Assembly (NCBI RefSeq): GCF_015999245.1
Contig: NZ_JAEAMR010000003.1
Location: 168,157 to 232,156 of the forward strand
From: Streptomyces sp. AV19
GTDB taxonomy: Bacteria > Actinomycetota > Actinomycetes > Streptomycetales > Streptomycetaceae
Direction of reading: 5' to 3'
Length of the DNA: 64,000 nucleotides
Shown in pieces: positions 20,804 to 29,256 of the stretch. The notes beneath the pieces were generated by a model. That model saw only the letters and a program-made list of their open reading frames with translations. It was not told the DNA's origin and searched no databases. Both the position numbers and the translations under genes were made by a program. Every line of letters begins with the position of its first letter. Positions within the stretch are counted from its first letter, which is position 1.

Positions 20804-21138
20804 GGGGCGAAGCCCCGCAGGGGGCCAGGGGGTGAGGCCCCCGTGGGGGTGCAGGGGCGAAGCCCCGGTGGGGTGCAGGGGGCGAGGCCTCCATGGGGGT
20901 GCAGGGGGTGAGCTCCCGAAGCGGGGGCCAAGGGCCAGGCCCCGCACCGGGGTCCAGGGGGCGGAGCCCCCGGCGGGGTGCAGGGGCGGGGCCCCGCTCA
21001 TCCGCGCGGAGCGCGGGCCCGGCGCGACCCGCGCCGCCACACCCCCGCCCCGCGGGTGGTGAAGGGGCGCAGCCCCTGCGGAAACGGTGAAAGGGCGGGG
21101 CTGGGGATCCTCCCTCCGGCACGACCCCGGGCGCACCC
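20804..21138. repeat. G-rich tandem hairpin repeat tract
   Basis: Degenerate units of about 24-30 bp built on GTGCAGGGGCGAAGCCCC are repeated roughly eight times, each able to fold as a GGGGC/GCCCC hairpin. The tract ends with the 19-mer GAAACGGTGAAAGGGCGGG at 21081-21099. It separates convergent genes. No coding sequence is supported. Confidence 0.85.
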
Positions 21139-22473
21139 TCACAAACCCGCCACCACCCCACCCCTCCCCAGCACCCCCACATCCACCGCCCCCGCCATCC
21201 GCCGGTACCCCGCGTCGTTCGGATGCAGCCGGTCCCCGCTGTCGTACGCCGGCAGCAACCGCTGCGGGTCCGCCGGATCCCGCAGCACCCGGTCGAAGTC
21301 CACCACCGCGTCGAACACCCGCCCCGCCCGGATCTCCGCGTTCACCGCCAGCCGCACCGTCTCCTGCCGGGGCACGACCCCGAGGTGCCCGCCGAACGGG
21401 GTCAGCGTCGCGCCGACGACCGTCAGCCCGCGCTCGTGCGCCCGCGCCACCAGCTGGTGCAGCCCGGCGAGGATCCGCCGCGGGTCCAACTGCTGCGGCC
21501 GCCGCAGGATGTCGTTGACGCCGAGCTCGACCACGACGGCCCGTACGCCCGTACGGTCCAGCACGTCGCGGTCGAAGCGGTCCAGCGCGCCGGGGTTGTT
21601 CGCCGGGGCCCGGCCGCGGTTGCTCAGCAGGATGCGGTTGCCGCTGATGCCGGTGTTGAGCACTCCGTAGCGCGGAGCGCCGCGTTCCGTGCGCAGCCGG
21701 GCCGCGAGGTGGTCGGTCCACCGCTGGTTGGCGCCGGCGGTCGAGGTGACGCCGTCCGTGATGGAGTCGCCGATCGCGACGACCGCGCCCGCCGCTTGGG
21801 TGCCCCAGACGTCGACGGCGGTGACGTACCGCCAGTACGCGGTCCGGGTCGCGTACCGCGCCCCGCCGGCGTCCTCCGTCCGGTCCCCCCGGGCCAGCCA
21901 GGACAGCTGCCGGGCGTGCGGGTGCAGCGTCACCGGGCCGGAGGGGGCCGCCGAGTACAGCGTGACCAGCAGGTCGGACGCGGGGGCGACGGGCAGCGGC
22001 ACGGGATCGCTGAAGGCGGCCCGCCCGGCGGGCACGACCGCGGCGGTCCGGCCGCCGAAGGTCAGCCGGCGCATGGAGCCGGGCACCGCCGCGGCCGTGC
22101 CCGGCCCGGCGGAGACGGCGATCGAGGCGTGGGCGATGTGCAGCGGCCGGTTGCCGAAGAGGTTGGAGAGCTGGACGCGGGCCCCGGTGCCGCCGACGCT
22201 GGTGTGGATCACGTTGCGGATGGACGTGCCGGCCAGCCCGTTCCGTCCGGTGCGCGGCTCGGCCGCGGCCGGGGCGGCCGCCCAGGTGCCCGTCCACGAA
22301 CCGGCGGAGGCCGGCGCCGCCTCCGGCGTCCGGCCGGGCGCGGCGGCCCGGTCGTCCTTGCCGCGCCCGCCCGCCGTCCCGAGGAGGACCGCGGCGGAGA
22401 CCAGCGTCACGACGGCGGCCAGCGCGGCGACCGCGGCGAGCACGGTGCCGCGGGACGACGGGGGACTGGTCAT
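21139..22473 (-). CDS. Secreted SGNH/GDSL hydrolase
   Basis: A 444-residue exported esterase or lipase. It has an N-terminal signal/anchor helix (about 10-33), then a beta-rich region, then the SGNH domain with block I AIGDSITDG (nucleophile Ser), block II Gly in NTGISGNR, block III LGVNDI (Asn), and block V DRLHPNDAGY (Asp and His). All catalytic residues are present. Substrate unknown; related Streptomyces proteins are lipases or carbohydrate esterases. Confidence 0.92.
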   Translation of the reverse strand: MTSPPSSRGTVLAAVAALAAVVTLVSAAVLLGTAGGRGKDDRAAAPGRTPEAAPASAGSWTGTWAAAPAAAEPRTGRNGLAGTSIRNVIHTSVGGTGARVQLSNLFGNRPLHIAHASIAVSAGPGTAAAVPGSMRRLTFGGRTAAVVPAGRAAFSDPVPLPVAPASDLLVTLYSAAPSGPVTLHPHARQLSWLARGDRTEDAGGARYATRTAYWRYVTAVDVWGTQAAGAVVAIGDSITDGVTSTAGANQRWTDHLAARLRTERGAPRYGVLNTGISGNRILLSNRGRAPANNPGALDRFDRDVLDRTGVRAVVVELGVNDILRRPQQLDPRRILAGLHQLVARAHERGLTVVGATLTPFGGHLGVVPRQETVRLAVNAEIRAGRVFDAVVDFDRVLRDPADPQRLLPAYDSGDRLHPNDAGYRRMAGAVDVGVLGRGGVVAGL

Positions 22474-22677
22474 CGCTGGGTCTCCTGGGACGGACGGCGG
22501 AGGGCGCCGGGAGGGGCCGCACGGGTGCCCTCACGGAACGATCACCGGGTTTCATGATTCCACGGGGCGCCGGGGAAGGTCCGGACGGCCGGAGCACCGG
22601 GGAACCGGAGCACCGGGGAAGACGGGGGGAACTTCGGGGACGTTCCCCGAGTCGTCCGTAGGGGGCCCGCGGAGACA

Positions 22678-24015
22678 ATGGCTTTCCCGAACGAGAGGGG
22701 ACAGCGTGAACGGGTGGTACGGATGAGGCAGCTCGACTCCGAGGATGTGGCCGCCTTCACCTACAGCGAGGCGGACGCCCTCAAGCGCCGTGGCGTGCGC
22801 CGGATGAAGGCCATCGCCACCGGGCTCCTCGTCGCCGTCGCCCTCGTCTACGCGCTCGCCAAATGGGCGCAGTCGGCCGGCGCGGGCCCCTGGGCGGGCT
22901 ACGTGGCGGCCGCCGCCGAGGCGGGCATGGTCGGCGCGCTCGCCGACTGGTTCGCGGTCACCGCGCTCTTCCGCCGCCCGATGGGCCTGCCCATCCCGCA
23001 CACGGCGATCATCCCCACCAAGAAGGACCAGCTCGGCCAGAGCCTCGGCGAGTTCGTGGGGGAGAACTTCCTCTCCTCCGACGTGGTGCGGCGCCGGCTG
23101 CGCGCCGTCGGCATCGGCTCCCGCCTCGGTGCCTGGCTGGCGGAGCCCGAGCACGCCGACCGGGTGACGGCCGAACTCGCGACCGCGCTGCGCGGCGCCC
23201 TGCGGGTGCTGCGCGACGCGGACGTCCAGGCCGTGGTCGGCGAGGCGATCACCCGCCGCGCGGACGCGCAGGAGGTCGCGCCGGGCCTGGGCCGGATGCT
23301 GGAGCGCATCGTCACCGACGGCGGCCACCGCAAGGTCGTGGACCTGGTGTGCGTCCGGGCCCGCGACTGGCTCGTCACGCACGGGGACTCGGTGATGCAG
23401 GCCGTCTCCGGTGGCGCCCCCGGCTGGACGCCGCGCTTCGTGGACCGCAAGGTCGGTGAGCGCGTCTACAAGGAGCTGCTGCGCTTCGTCACCGAGATGC
23501 GTGACATGCCCGACCACCCGGCGCGCGGCGCGGTGGACCGCTTCCTGGCGGACTTCGCGCGCGACCTCCGGTCCGACCCCGACACCCGCGCCCGCGTGGA
23601 GCGCCTGAAGTCGGAGGTCCTGGGACGCGGCGAGGTGCAGGACCTGATCGCCTCGGCGTGGGCCTCCGTCCGGGCGATGGTCGTGGCCGCCGCCGAGGAC
23701 GAACGCAGCGAACTGCGCGTCCGCGCCCGCGCCGCGATCCTCTCGCTGGGCGCCCGCATGTCCTCGGACGAGAAGCTCCGGGCGAAGGTGGACGGCTGGC
23801 TGGAGGACGCGGCCGTCCACGTGGTGACGACGTACCGGGACGAGATCACGTCCCTGATCACCGAGACGGTGGCGAGCTGGGACGCGGAACAGACCTCCCG
23901 CAAGATCGAGGCCCACATCGGCCGGGACCTCCAGTTCATCCGCATCAACGGCACGGTGGTGGGCGCGCTGGCGGGCCTGCTGATCTATACGGCGTCGAGG
24001 ATGGTGGGGGCGTGA
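22678..24015 (+). CDS. DUF445 membrane protein
   Basis: A 445-residue protein with the DUF445 fold: two TM segments near the N terminus (about 45-62 and 73-95, with GMVGALADWFAVTALFRRPMG), a long amphipathic helical domain and a C-terminal TM (about 420-440). Function is unknown for the family. The start is uncertain: ATG 22678 is used, but GAGAGGGG (22692-22699) would fit GTG 22714 or ATG 22723 better. A repeat block follows. Confidence 0.88.
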   Translation: MAFPNERGQRERVVRMRQLDSEDVAAFTYSEADALKRRGVRRMKAIATGLLVAVALVYALAKWAQSAGAGPWAGYVAAAAEAGMVGALADWFAVTALFRRPMGLPIPHTAIIPTKKDQLGQSLGEFVGENFLSSDVVRRRLRAVGIGSRLGAWLAEPEHADRVTAELATALRGALRVLRDADVQAVVGEAITRRADAQEVAPGLGRMLERIVTDGGHRKVVDLVCVRARDWLVTHGDSVMQAVSGGAPGWTPRFVDRKVGERVYKELLRFVTEMRDMPDHPARGAVDRFLADFARDLRSDPDTRARVERLKSEVLGRGEVQDLIASAWASVRAMVVAAAEDERSELRVRARAAILSLGARMSSDEKLRAKVDGWLEDAAVHVVTTYRDEITSLITETVASWDAEQTSRKIEAHIGRDLQFIRINGTVVGALAGLLIYTASRMVGA

Positions 24016-24425
24016 CGGAACCCGTTCCGGCCCGTCTGGGGGTTGCCCCCTCCGGGGAGTTCGAGGACGAGCGGCGGAGCCGCGATGTGAGCCGGTCCGG
24101 CGTTTGAGGACGACCGCGCGGAGCGCGGTTGCGGGGGAGCCCCCGCGCAGAGGGCGTGGTCCGGGCCGGGCCGAACCAGCCCGTCCGGGGGTCGCCCCCT
24201 CCGGGGAGTTCGAGGACATCGCCCGGAGGGCGATGCGAGTGGCGCGAGGGCGCACCCCCCGCCACGGGGTCCAGGGGCGGAGCCCTGGTGGGGGCGCAGA
24301 GGGCGGAGCCCCCGCCCTCCGCGTGGCGGAGCCGCGCCCACGGGTCCGGGGCCCCGCCCCGGGAAACGGTGAAAGGGCGGGGCGGGGAGAAAGAGGCCCC
24401 CCACCCGCAACCTAGGGTTGCCCCC
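24016..24425. repeat. Mosaic repeat block upstream of the symporter operon
   Basis: Contains three GAGGAC-type cores: long form 24029-24068, short form about 24095-24112 and long form 24177-24220. GGGGCGGAGCCC-type hairpins and the 19-mer GAAACGGTGAAAGGGCGGG (24363-24381) follow. No gene is supported; the promoter for the downstream pair is presumably near its right end. Confidence 0.8.
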
Positions 24426-24623
24426 GTGCAGAAACGTCCCGCCCTCCTCTGGCTCCTGGCCCCCTACGCCCTCTACCTGGGAGCCCTCCCCCTCGTGGAC
24501 CGTGTCCACCCCACCGTCCTCGGCCTCCCCTTCCTCTTCTTCTGGCTCCTGCTGGCCACCCTCCTCACCCCGGTGGCCGTCCTCCTGGCACGGCGGGCCG
24601 ACCGCAAACGAGGCCGGGCATGA
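24426..24623 (+). CDS. DUF3311 small membrane protein
   Basis: A 65-residue protein with two TM helices (about 8-25 and 31-53) and a basic C terminus. It overlaps the downstream symporter by four bases (ATGA), the usual arrangement for DUF3311 proteins with sodium:solute symporters, so it is probably a small accessory subunit. The start is GTG at 24426 with no clear Shine-Dalgarno. Confidence 0.88.
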   Translation: MQKRPALLWLLAPYALYLGALPLVDRVHPTVLGLPFLFFWLLLATLLTPVAVLLARRADRKRGRA

Positions 24624-26146
24624 GCGGCGACTCCACCGTCGCGACGACCGTCTTCGCGACGTTCATGCTCCTCACCGTCGCCCTCGGCCTCCTCGCCGTC
24701 CGGGGCAGGGGCGCCGGCGGCGGCATCACCGAGTGGTCCGTCGGCGGCCGCAGCCTCGGCACGGTGATGATCTGGGTGCTGATGGCCGGCGAGGGCTACA
24801 CCAGCTTCAGCTACCTCGGCGCGGCCGGCTGGGGCTACAACTTCGGCGCCCCCGTCCTCTACGTCATCGCCTACCTCTCCTGCGGCTACGCGATCGGCTA
24901 CGTCGTCGGCCCGACCCTGTGGTCGTACGCCCGCGAGCACGGCCTCGTCTCGATCACCGACATGGTCGCCCACCGCTACGGCCGCCCCTGGCTCGGCGCC
25001 GTCGTCGCGATCCTCGCCACCGTCTGCCTGCTGCCCTACATCCAGCTCCAGATCACCGGCATGGGCGTCGTCGTCTCGACCATCTCCTACGGCGCGATCA
25101 GCCTCGACTGGGCCTATTTCATCGCCTTCGCCGTCACCACGGCCTTCGTCGTGGTCAGCGGACTGCGCGGCAGCGCCTGGGTCTCCGTCCTCAAGGACGT
25201 GCTCGTCATCGGCACGCTCGCGTTCCTCGCGATCTACGTCCCGGCGCACTACTTCGACGGCTACGGCCCCTTCCTCGACCGGCTGGTGGCCGAGAAGCCC
25301 GAGTGGCTCACCCTCAGCGGGCACGGCGGCAGCGGCCTGGGCGGCACCTGGTTCGCGACGACGAGCTTCCTCAACTCGCTCACCGTCGTCATCTTCCCGA
25401 CCACCGTGGCCGGTTACCTCGGCGCCCGCAACGCCGAGGCCCTGCGGCGCAACGCCGTCCTGCTGCCGTTCTACAACGTGCTGCTGTTCGTGCCCATGCT
25501 GCTCGGCATGGCCGCCCTCTTCGTCGTCCCCGGCCTGACCGGCGCCGGCTCCAACCTGGCCCTGTTCAAGCTGGTCGTGGACTCGCTCCCGGCCTGGCTG
25601 GTCGGCCTCGTCGGCGTGGCCGCCGCGCTGTCGTCCATCGTCCCCATGGCCGTGTTCATGCTGGTCATCGGCACGATGTGGGGCAAGAGCGTGCTCGGCC
25701 TCATCCCCGCGCTGGACGGGCGCCCACGGCGGCAGCGGTTCGCGGCGCAGACCGTGGTGGTCGCGGCCGGCACGCTGGCCCTGGCCCTGACGTACGCCGC
25801 GCCCAACACGCTCGTCCGGCTCTCCCTCATCTCCTACGAGGGCATGGCCCAGCTCGTCCCCATGATCCTTCTCGGTCTGGTGTGGCGGAAGTTGACCCTG
25901 TGGGGTGCGCTGAGCGGCCTCGTCGTGGGCGGCGCGCTGGTCTGCGCGCTGGTCTTCACCGAGCACGACCCGCTGTGGGGCGTGAACGCGGGCGCGCTGG
26001 CCCTCGGCGTGAACCTCGTGGTCGCGCTCGCGGTGTCCTGGCTGGGCCCGAAACCGGCGGACGACCGGCCGGACGCCGAGGTGCTGGCGAGCGATCCGCA
26101 CCCGGAACCGCACCCGGAGGGCGCGGCTGTCAGTGGCGGCGTCTAG
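24620..26146 (+). CDS. Sodium:solute symporter (SSS family, MctP-like)
   Basis: A 508-residue transporter with about thirteen TM helices. Landmarks include EWSVGGRSLGTVMIWVLMAG and GEGYTSFSYLGAAGWGY near the N terminus. Pairing with a DUF3311 gene is typical of the monocarboxylate-type branch; the substrate (lactate, pyruvate, acetate or other) is inferred only from that. The C-terminal 35 residues are a charged cytoplasmic tail. Confidence 0.92.
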   Translation: MSGDSTVATTVFATFMLLTVALGLLAVRGRGAGGGITEWSVGGRSLGTVMIWVLMAGEGYTSFSYLGAAGWGYNFGAPVLYVIAYLSCGYAIGYVVGPTLWSYAREHGLVSITDMVAHRYGRPWLGAVVAILATVCLLPYIQLQITGMGVVVSTISYGAISLDWAYFIAFAVTTAFVVVSGLRGSAWVSVLKDVLVIGTLAFLAIYVPAHYFDGYGPFLDRLVAEKPEWLTLSGHGGSGLGGTWFATTSFLNSLTVVIFPTTVAGYLGARNAEALRRNAVLLPFYNVLLFVPMLLGMAALFVVPGLTGAGSNLALFKLVVDSLPAWLVGLVGVAAALSSIVPMAVFMLVIGTMWGKSVLGLIPALDGRPRRQRFAAQTVVVAAGTLALALTYAAPNTLVRLSLISYEGMAQLVPMILLGLVWRKLTLWGALSGLVVGGALVCALVFTEHDPLWGVNAGALALGVNLVVALAVSWLGPKPADDRPDAEVLASDPHPEPHPEGAAVSGGV

Positions 26147-26195
26147 TATCGGGAACGACTGAACGAATCAAACGCGAGCGCGCCGAGGGGGGAGC

Positions 26196-26513
26196 ATGAT
26201 CAACCGCGTCGTACGGACGCACGTCGCCGTGCTCCTCGCCGTCCTCTCCGAACTCCTGCTCGTCGAGAGCGGCTTGCTGAGCCTGCTCGCCGGCGCGGTC
26301 GCCGTCGCCTCGACGGCGACCGTGGGAGCGGCGCTGACGCTGTGCGCGACGCTCGCCTCCGCCGTCCGCACGGGCCCGCTCCCCCCGACGCGCATACGCA
26401 CCGCGATACGCGACAGGGAGCTGCGCACCGCCTTCCTCGCCCAGCGCGATCCCGACGGGCGGGGCCGTCGACGGCCCCGGGCACCCGGTCGTCCCCTCCC
26501 GACGGCCGCGTAG
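26196..26513 (+). CDS. DUF6412-type small membrane protein
   Basis: A 105-residue protein with a hydrophobic N-terminal two-thirds (two helices, about 9-35 and 38-62) and a strongly basic, Pro/Arg-rich C terminus. GAGGGGGG precedes the ATG. It lies directly upstream of a YidC paralogue, a pairing I recall from other Streptomyces, which suggests a joint role in membrane protein insertion (inference). Confidence 0.8.
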   Translation: MINRVVRTHVAVLLAVLSELLLVESGLLSLLAGAVAVASTATVGAALTLCATLASAVRTGPLPPTRIRTAIRDRELRTAFLAQRDPDGRGRRRPRAPGRPLPTAA

Positions 26514-26599
26514 GCGCTCTCCTTCTCCACCGAGCTGCGTCGCGGCTCGTCACGCCGATACCGCATTCCGGCACGACGAGACCCGTGGAGGGCTCAACC

Positions 26600-27352
26600 A
26601 TGTCCTTTTTCGCACCCCTTGGCGCGCTCCTCTCCTCACTGGCAGACGCGCTCGACCCCGTCTTCGGCGCCTCGGCGACGGCCGCGGCCATCGTGGTCCT
26701 CACCCTGTGCGTACGGCTCGCCCTGCACCCCCTCGCCCGGTCCGCCGCCCGCGGCGAGCGGGCCAGGTCCGCGCTCGCGCCCCAACTGGCCGAGCTGCGC
26801 CGCAAGCACGGGAAGAACCCCGAGAAGCTGCAGCGCGCCACGGTCGAGCTCCACAAGAAGGCGGGCGTGTCCCCCGTGGCGGGCTGCCTGCCCACGCTCG
26901 CCCAACTGCCCGTCTTCTACGTGATGTACCACCTGTTCTCCACCGGATCCGGCGGCGACCTGCTCGACCACACCCTGCTCGGCGCCCCGCTCGGCGACCG
27001 CTGGGCCGACGCGCTCGGATCCGGCGGCCCGCTGGGGGCCCACGGCCTCGTCTATCTCGGTCTGTTCGCGATCGTCGCGGCCGTCGCCACCTGGACGTAC
27101 CGGCGCGCCCGCAAGGCGGCCGCCGCGGCCCCCGCACCGGCCGCGGGTGATACGCAGCCGCCGGGTATGGCGGCAATGGCCCGGATCACCCCGCTGCTGT
27201 CCTTCGGCACGCTGATCACGGTCGCGGTCGTGCCGCTCGCGGCAGGGCTGTACGTGGTGACGACGACACTGTGGTCGGCGGTGGAACGCGCGTACCTCCA
27301 CCGCGCTCCGGCCGAACTCCGGGGAGACGAGCGGGTTTCTGTCCCGTCCTGA
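26600..27352 (+). CDS. YidC/Oxa1 family membrane insertase, short paralogue
   Basis: A 250-residue insertase lacking the large periplasmic domain of proteobacterial YidC, as in actinobacteria. The Oxa1 core is visible: first TM with RLALHPLARSAARGERAR, the cytoplasmic hairpin LRRKHGKNPEKLQ, and GCLPTLAQLPVFYVMYHLF. The start at 26600 has GTGGAGGG upstream. It is a second insertase, not the canonical copy next to rpmH/rnpA, and probably handles a subset of membrane proteins. Confidence 0.9.
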   Translation: MSFFAPLGALLSSLADALDPVFGASATAAAIVVLTLCVRLALHPLARSAARGERARSALAPQLAELRRKHGKNPEKLQRATVELHKKAGVSPVAGCLPTLAQLPVFYVMYHLFSTGSGGDLLDHTLLGAPLGDRWADALGSGGPLGAHGLVYLGLFAIVAAVATWTYRRARKAAAAAPAPAAGDTQPPGMAAMARITPLLSFGTLITVAVVPLAAGLYVVTTTLWSAVERAYLHRAPAELRGDERVSVPS

Positions 27353-27466
27353 CCGTTCGAGCATGGGTCGGACGCCGTCCATAGACCGAAACGGCCCTTG
27401 CCGATCGCCCCTCGGTTCTTGGAGGATCAATCAGTTGTGCCGACATTCCGGAGGGTGGTTGTACCG

Positions 27467-28324
27467 ATGAAGCTGCTCCGAGTCGGCCCGGCGGGGGCGG
27501 AACGTCCGGCACTGCTGGACGGGGAGGGCGCCCTGCGCGACCTCTCCTCGATCGTCCCCGACGTGGACGGCGCCCTCTTCGGCGACGCGTCCGTCCTCGA
27601 CCGCGTACGGGCCGCCGTCGGCGCCCGCATCCTGCCCCGGCTCGACCCGGTGGGCCTGCGCGTCGGCCCGCCGGTCGCCCGGATCGGCAAGATCGTCTGC
27701 GTGGGCCTCAACTACCACGGCCACGTGGCGGAGCTGGGCGCCCGGACGCCCGCCGAACCCGCCCTCTTCCTCAAGGCGCCGGACACCGTCGTCGGCCCGG
27801 ACGACACCGTGCTCATCCCGCCCGGCAGCCGCAAGACCGACTGGGAGGCCGAGCTCGCCGTCGTCCTCGGCCGCACGGCGCGCCGCCTGGAGACCGACGA
27901 GGACGCCCTCGCCTGCGTCGCCGGCTACACGATCAGCAACGACGTCTCCGAACGCGCGTACCAGCTCGAACGCGGCGGTCAGTGGGACAAGGGCAAGAAC
28001 TGCGAGACGTTCAACCCCCTCGGCCCCTGGCTCGTCACCGCCGACGAGGTCCCCGACCCCCAGGCGCTCGCCATCCGCACCCGGGTCAACGGCGAGCCGG
28101 TGCAGGACTCCAGCACCGCCGACCAGATCTTCACTGTTGTTCATCTCGTGCGCTACATCAGCCAGTTCATGACCCTCTACCCTGGTGACGTCATCAACAC
28201 CGGCACCCCGGCGGGCGTCGCCCTCGGCAGACCCGAGCCCAAGCCCTACCTCCGCTCCGGCGACCTCGTCGAACTCGAGATCGAGGGCCTGGGCGGTCAG
28301 CGGCAGCAGTTCAAGGACGGGTAA
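27467..28324 (+). CDS. Fumarylacetoacetate hydrolase-fold protein
   Basis: A 285-residue FAH-superfamily enzyme. It has the N-terminal cap, then NYHGHVAELG, the KAPDTVVGPDDTV strand, the metal-binding DWEAELAVVLG, GYTISNDVSERAYQ and the C-terminal NTGTPAGVALG. Family members are acylpyruvases, oxaloacetate decarboxylases or HpcE-type isomerases/decarboxylases, and the sequence alone does not say which. GGAGGGTGG precedes the ATG. Confidence 0.9.
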   Translation: MKLLRVGPAGAERPALLDGEGALRDLSSIVPDVDGALFGDASVLDRVRAAVGARILPRLDPVGLRVGPPVARIGKIVCVGLNYHGHVAELGARTPAEPALFLKAPDTVVGPDDTVLIPPGSRKTDWEAELAVVLGRTARRLETDEDALACVAGYTISNDVSERAYQLERGGQWDKGKNCETFNPLGPWLVTADEVPDPQALAIRTRVNGEPVQDSSTADQIFTVVHLVRYISQFMTLYPGDVINTGTPAGVALGRPEPKPYLRSGDLVELEIEGLGGQRQQFKDG

Positions 28325-28417
28325 CCGGGCGCTCGCGCACCGGCGGAGCGGTGCGTTCGGGGGAACGGGCGCGTGTGCTGCCCGAGGGGGTCGGTTCCCG
28401 TGTGCTTATTTTCGGAC

Positions 28418-28867
28418 ATGCGGCACAGTATTCGCCGGGCCCGTCTCAGGGCCCGCCCCATGGCCAGAGCGACCCTGGCCGCGACCGCGACGGTCCTCGT
28501 GACGACGGTCAGCGGCGCGCTGCTGCTCTGCGCCTTCACGGCGTCGGGCGCCCCGGACGGACGTGCCGCGGCGCGTTGCGCGGCGGGCGCGCCGGGGGCG
28601 TGCGTCGGCGGCGCGCCGGCCTCTTCCGACGCCGACCACGACGACTGGGCGTACGCCGCCCCCACGGCCCTTCCGACGGACCCGTCGGCGCGCGCCCGTT
28701 ACCCGATCACCGTCGCGCCGCTGACGGCGGTCCGCTCGTCCGACGACGGCATCCCGCGTCACAGCGGCCCGCCGATGGACGGGAACATGGCCGTGGGCGG
28801 AGGGCTGGTGCTGCTGGGGTCGGGGCTGGCGCTGGGGGTGCTGTACCGGTCGCGGGTGGAGGGGTGA
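28418..28867 (+). CDS. Hypothetical secreted or membrane-tethered protein
   Basis: A 149-residue protein with an Arg-rich N terminus and hydrophobic segment (about 16-42), a disordered Ala/Asp-rich middle with two cysteines about ten residues apart, and a C-terminal TM helix (about 125-145). AT-rich TTATTTT precedes the start, so leaderless translation is possible; ATG at 28460 is an alternative. No family is recognised. Confidence 0.65.
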   Translation: MRHSIRRARLRARPMARATLAATATVLVTTVSGALLLCAFTASGAPDGRAAARCAAGAPGACVGGAPASSDADHDDWAYAAPTALPTDPSARARYPITVAPLTAVRSSDDGIPRHSGPPMDGNMAVGGGLVLLGSGLALGVLYRSRVEG

Positions 28868-29256
28868 CGCCCGCCTGTGGGGGGCGTCGAGGACGGCAGC
28901 GTGCTTGTGGACGACCGGACGTCCGACGAACGCGGGATTGGCCGGCCGCGTCGGCCGCGCCGTCACCGCTGACGGAATCGCGGCCGGACTTTCGGCCACC
29001 CGCTCCGCGCCCCCCGCTGCGCAGCTCGGCGACCCGTGCCCGTGTCCATGCCGCCGGACTGCGAAGCGGTACCAGGGTCCACCTGAGGAGCACCTGGGTC
29101 CACAAGCCCTTTCCTGCTGGCGTGTTGGAATCGATTTGAGGCGGTTTTCGCCGGAAATGACGGAGCGGTTCGCTCTTCAGGGCCGCCGGAGAACGCTGCC
29201 GCGACAAGAGATTCGCAGACCCTCGCCACCGCGAGGCAGGGAAGGGAAACTTCCAC
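28868..29256. other. Intergenic region upstream of the M60-like gene
   Basis: These 389 bases hold no supported gene. The right half is less GC-rich than its surroundings (about 29100-29160) and probably contains the promoter of the following gene. GAAGGGAAA at 29241-29249 is its ribosome binding site. A small dyad GGCGG-TTTT-CGCCG lies near 29140. Confidence 0.5.

Noticed and set aside
20769..21182. Open frames through the G-rich tract at 20804-21138
   Set aside because: They translate tandem hairpin repeats into low-complexity peptides and have no plausible start signals.
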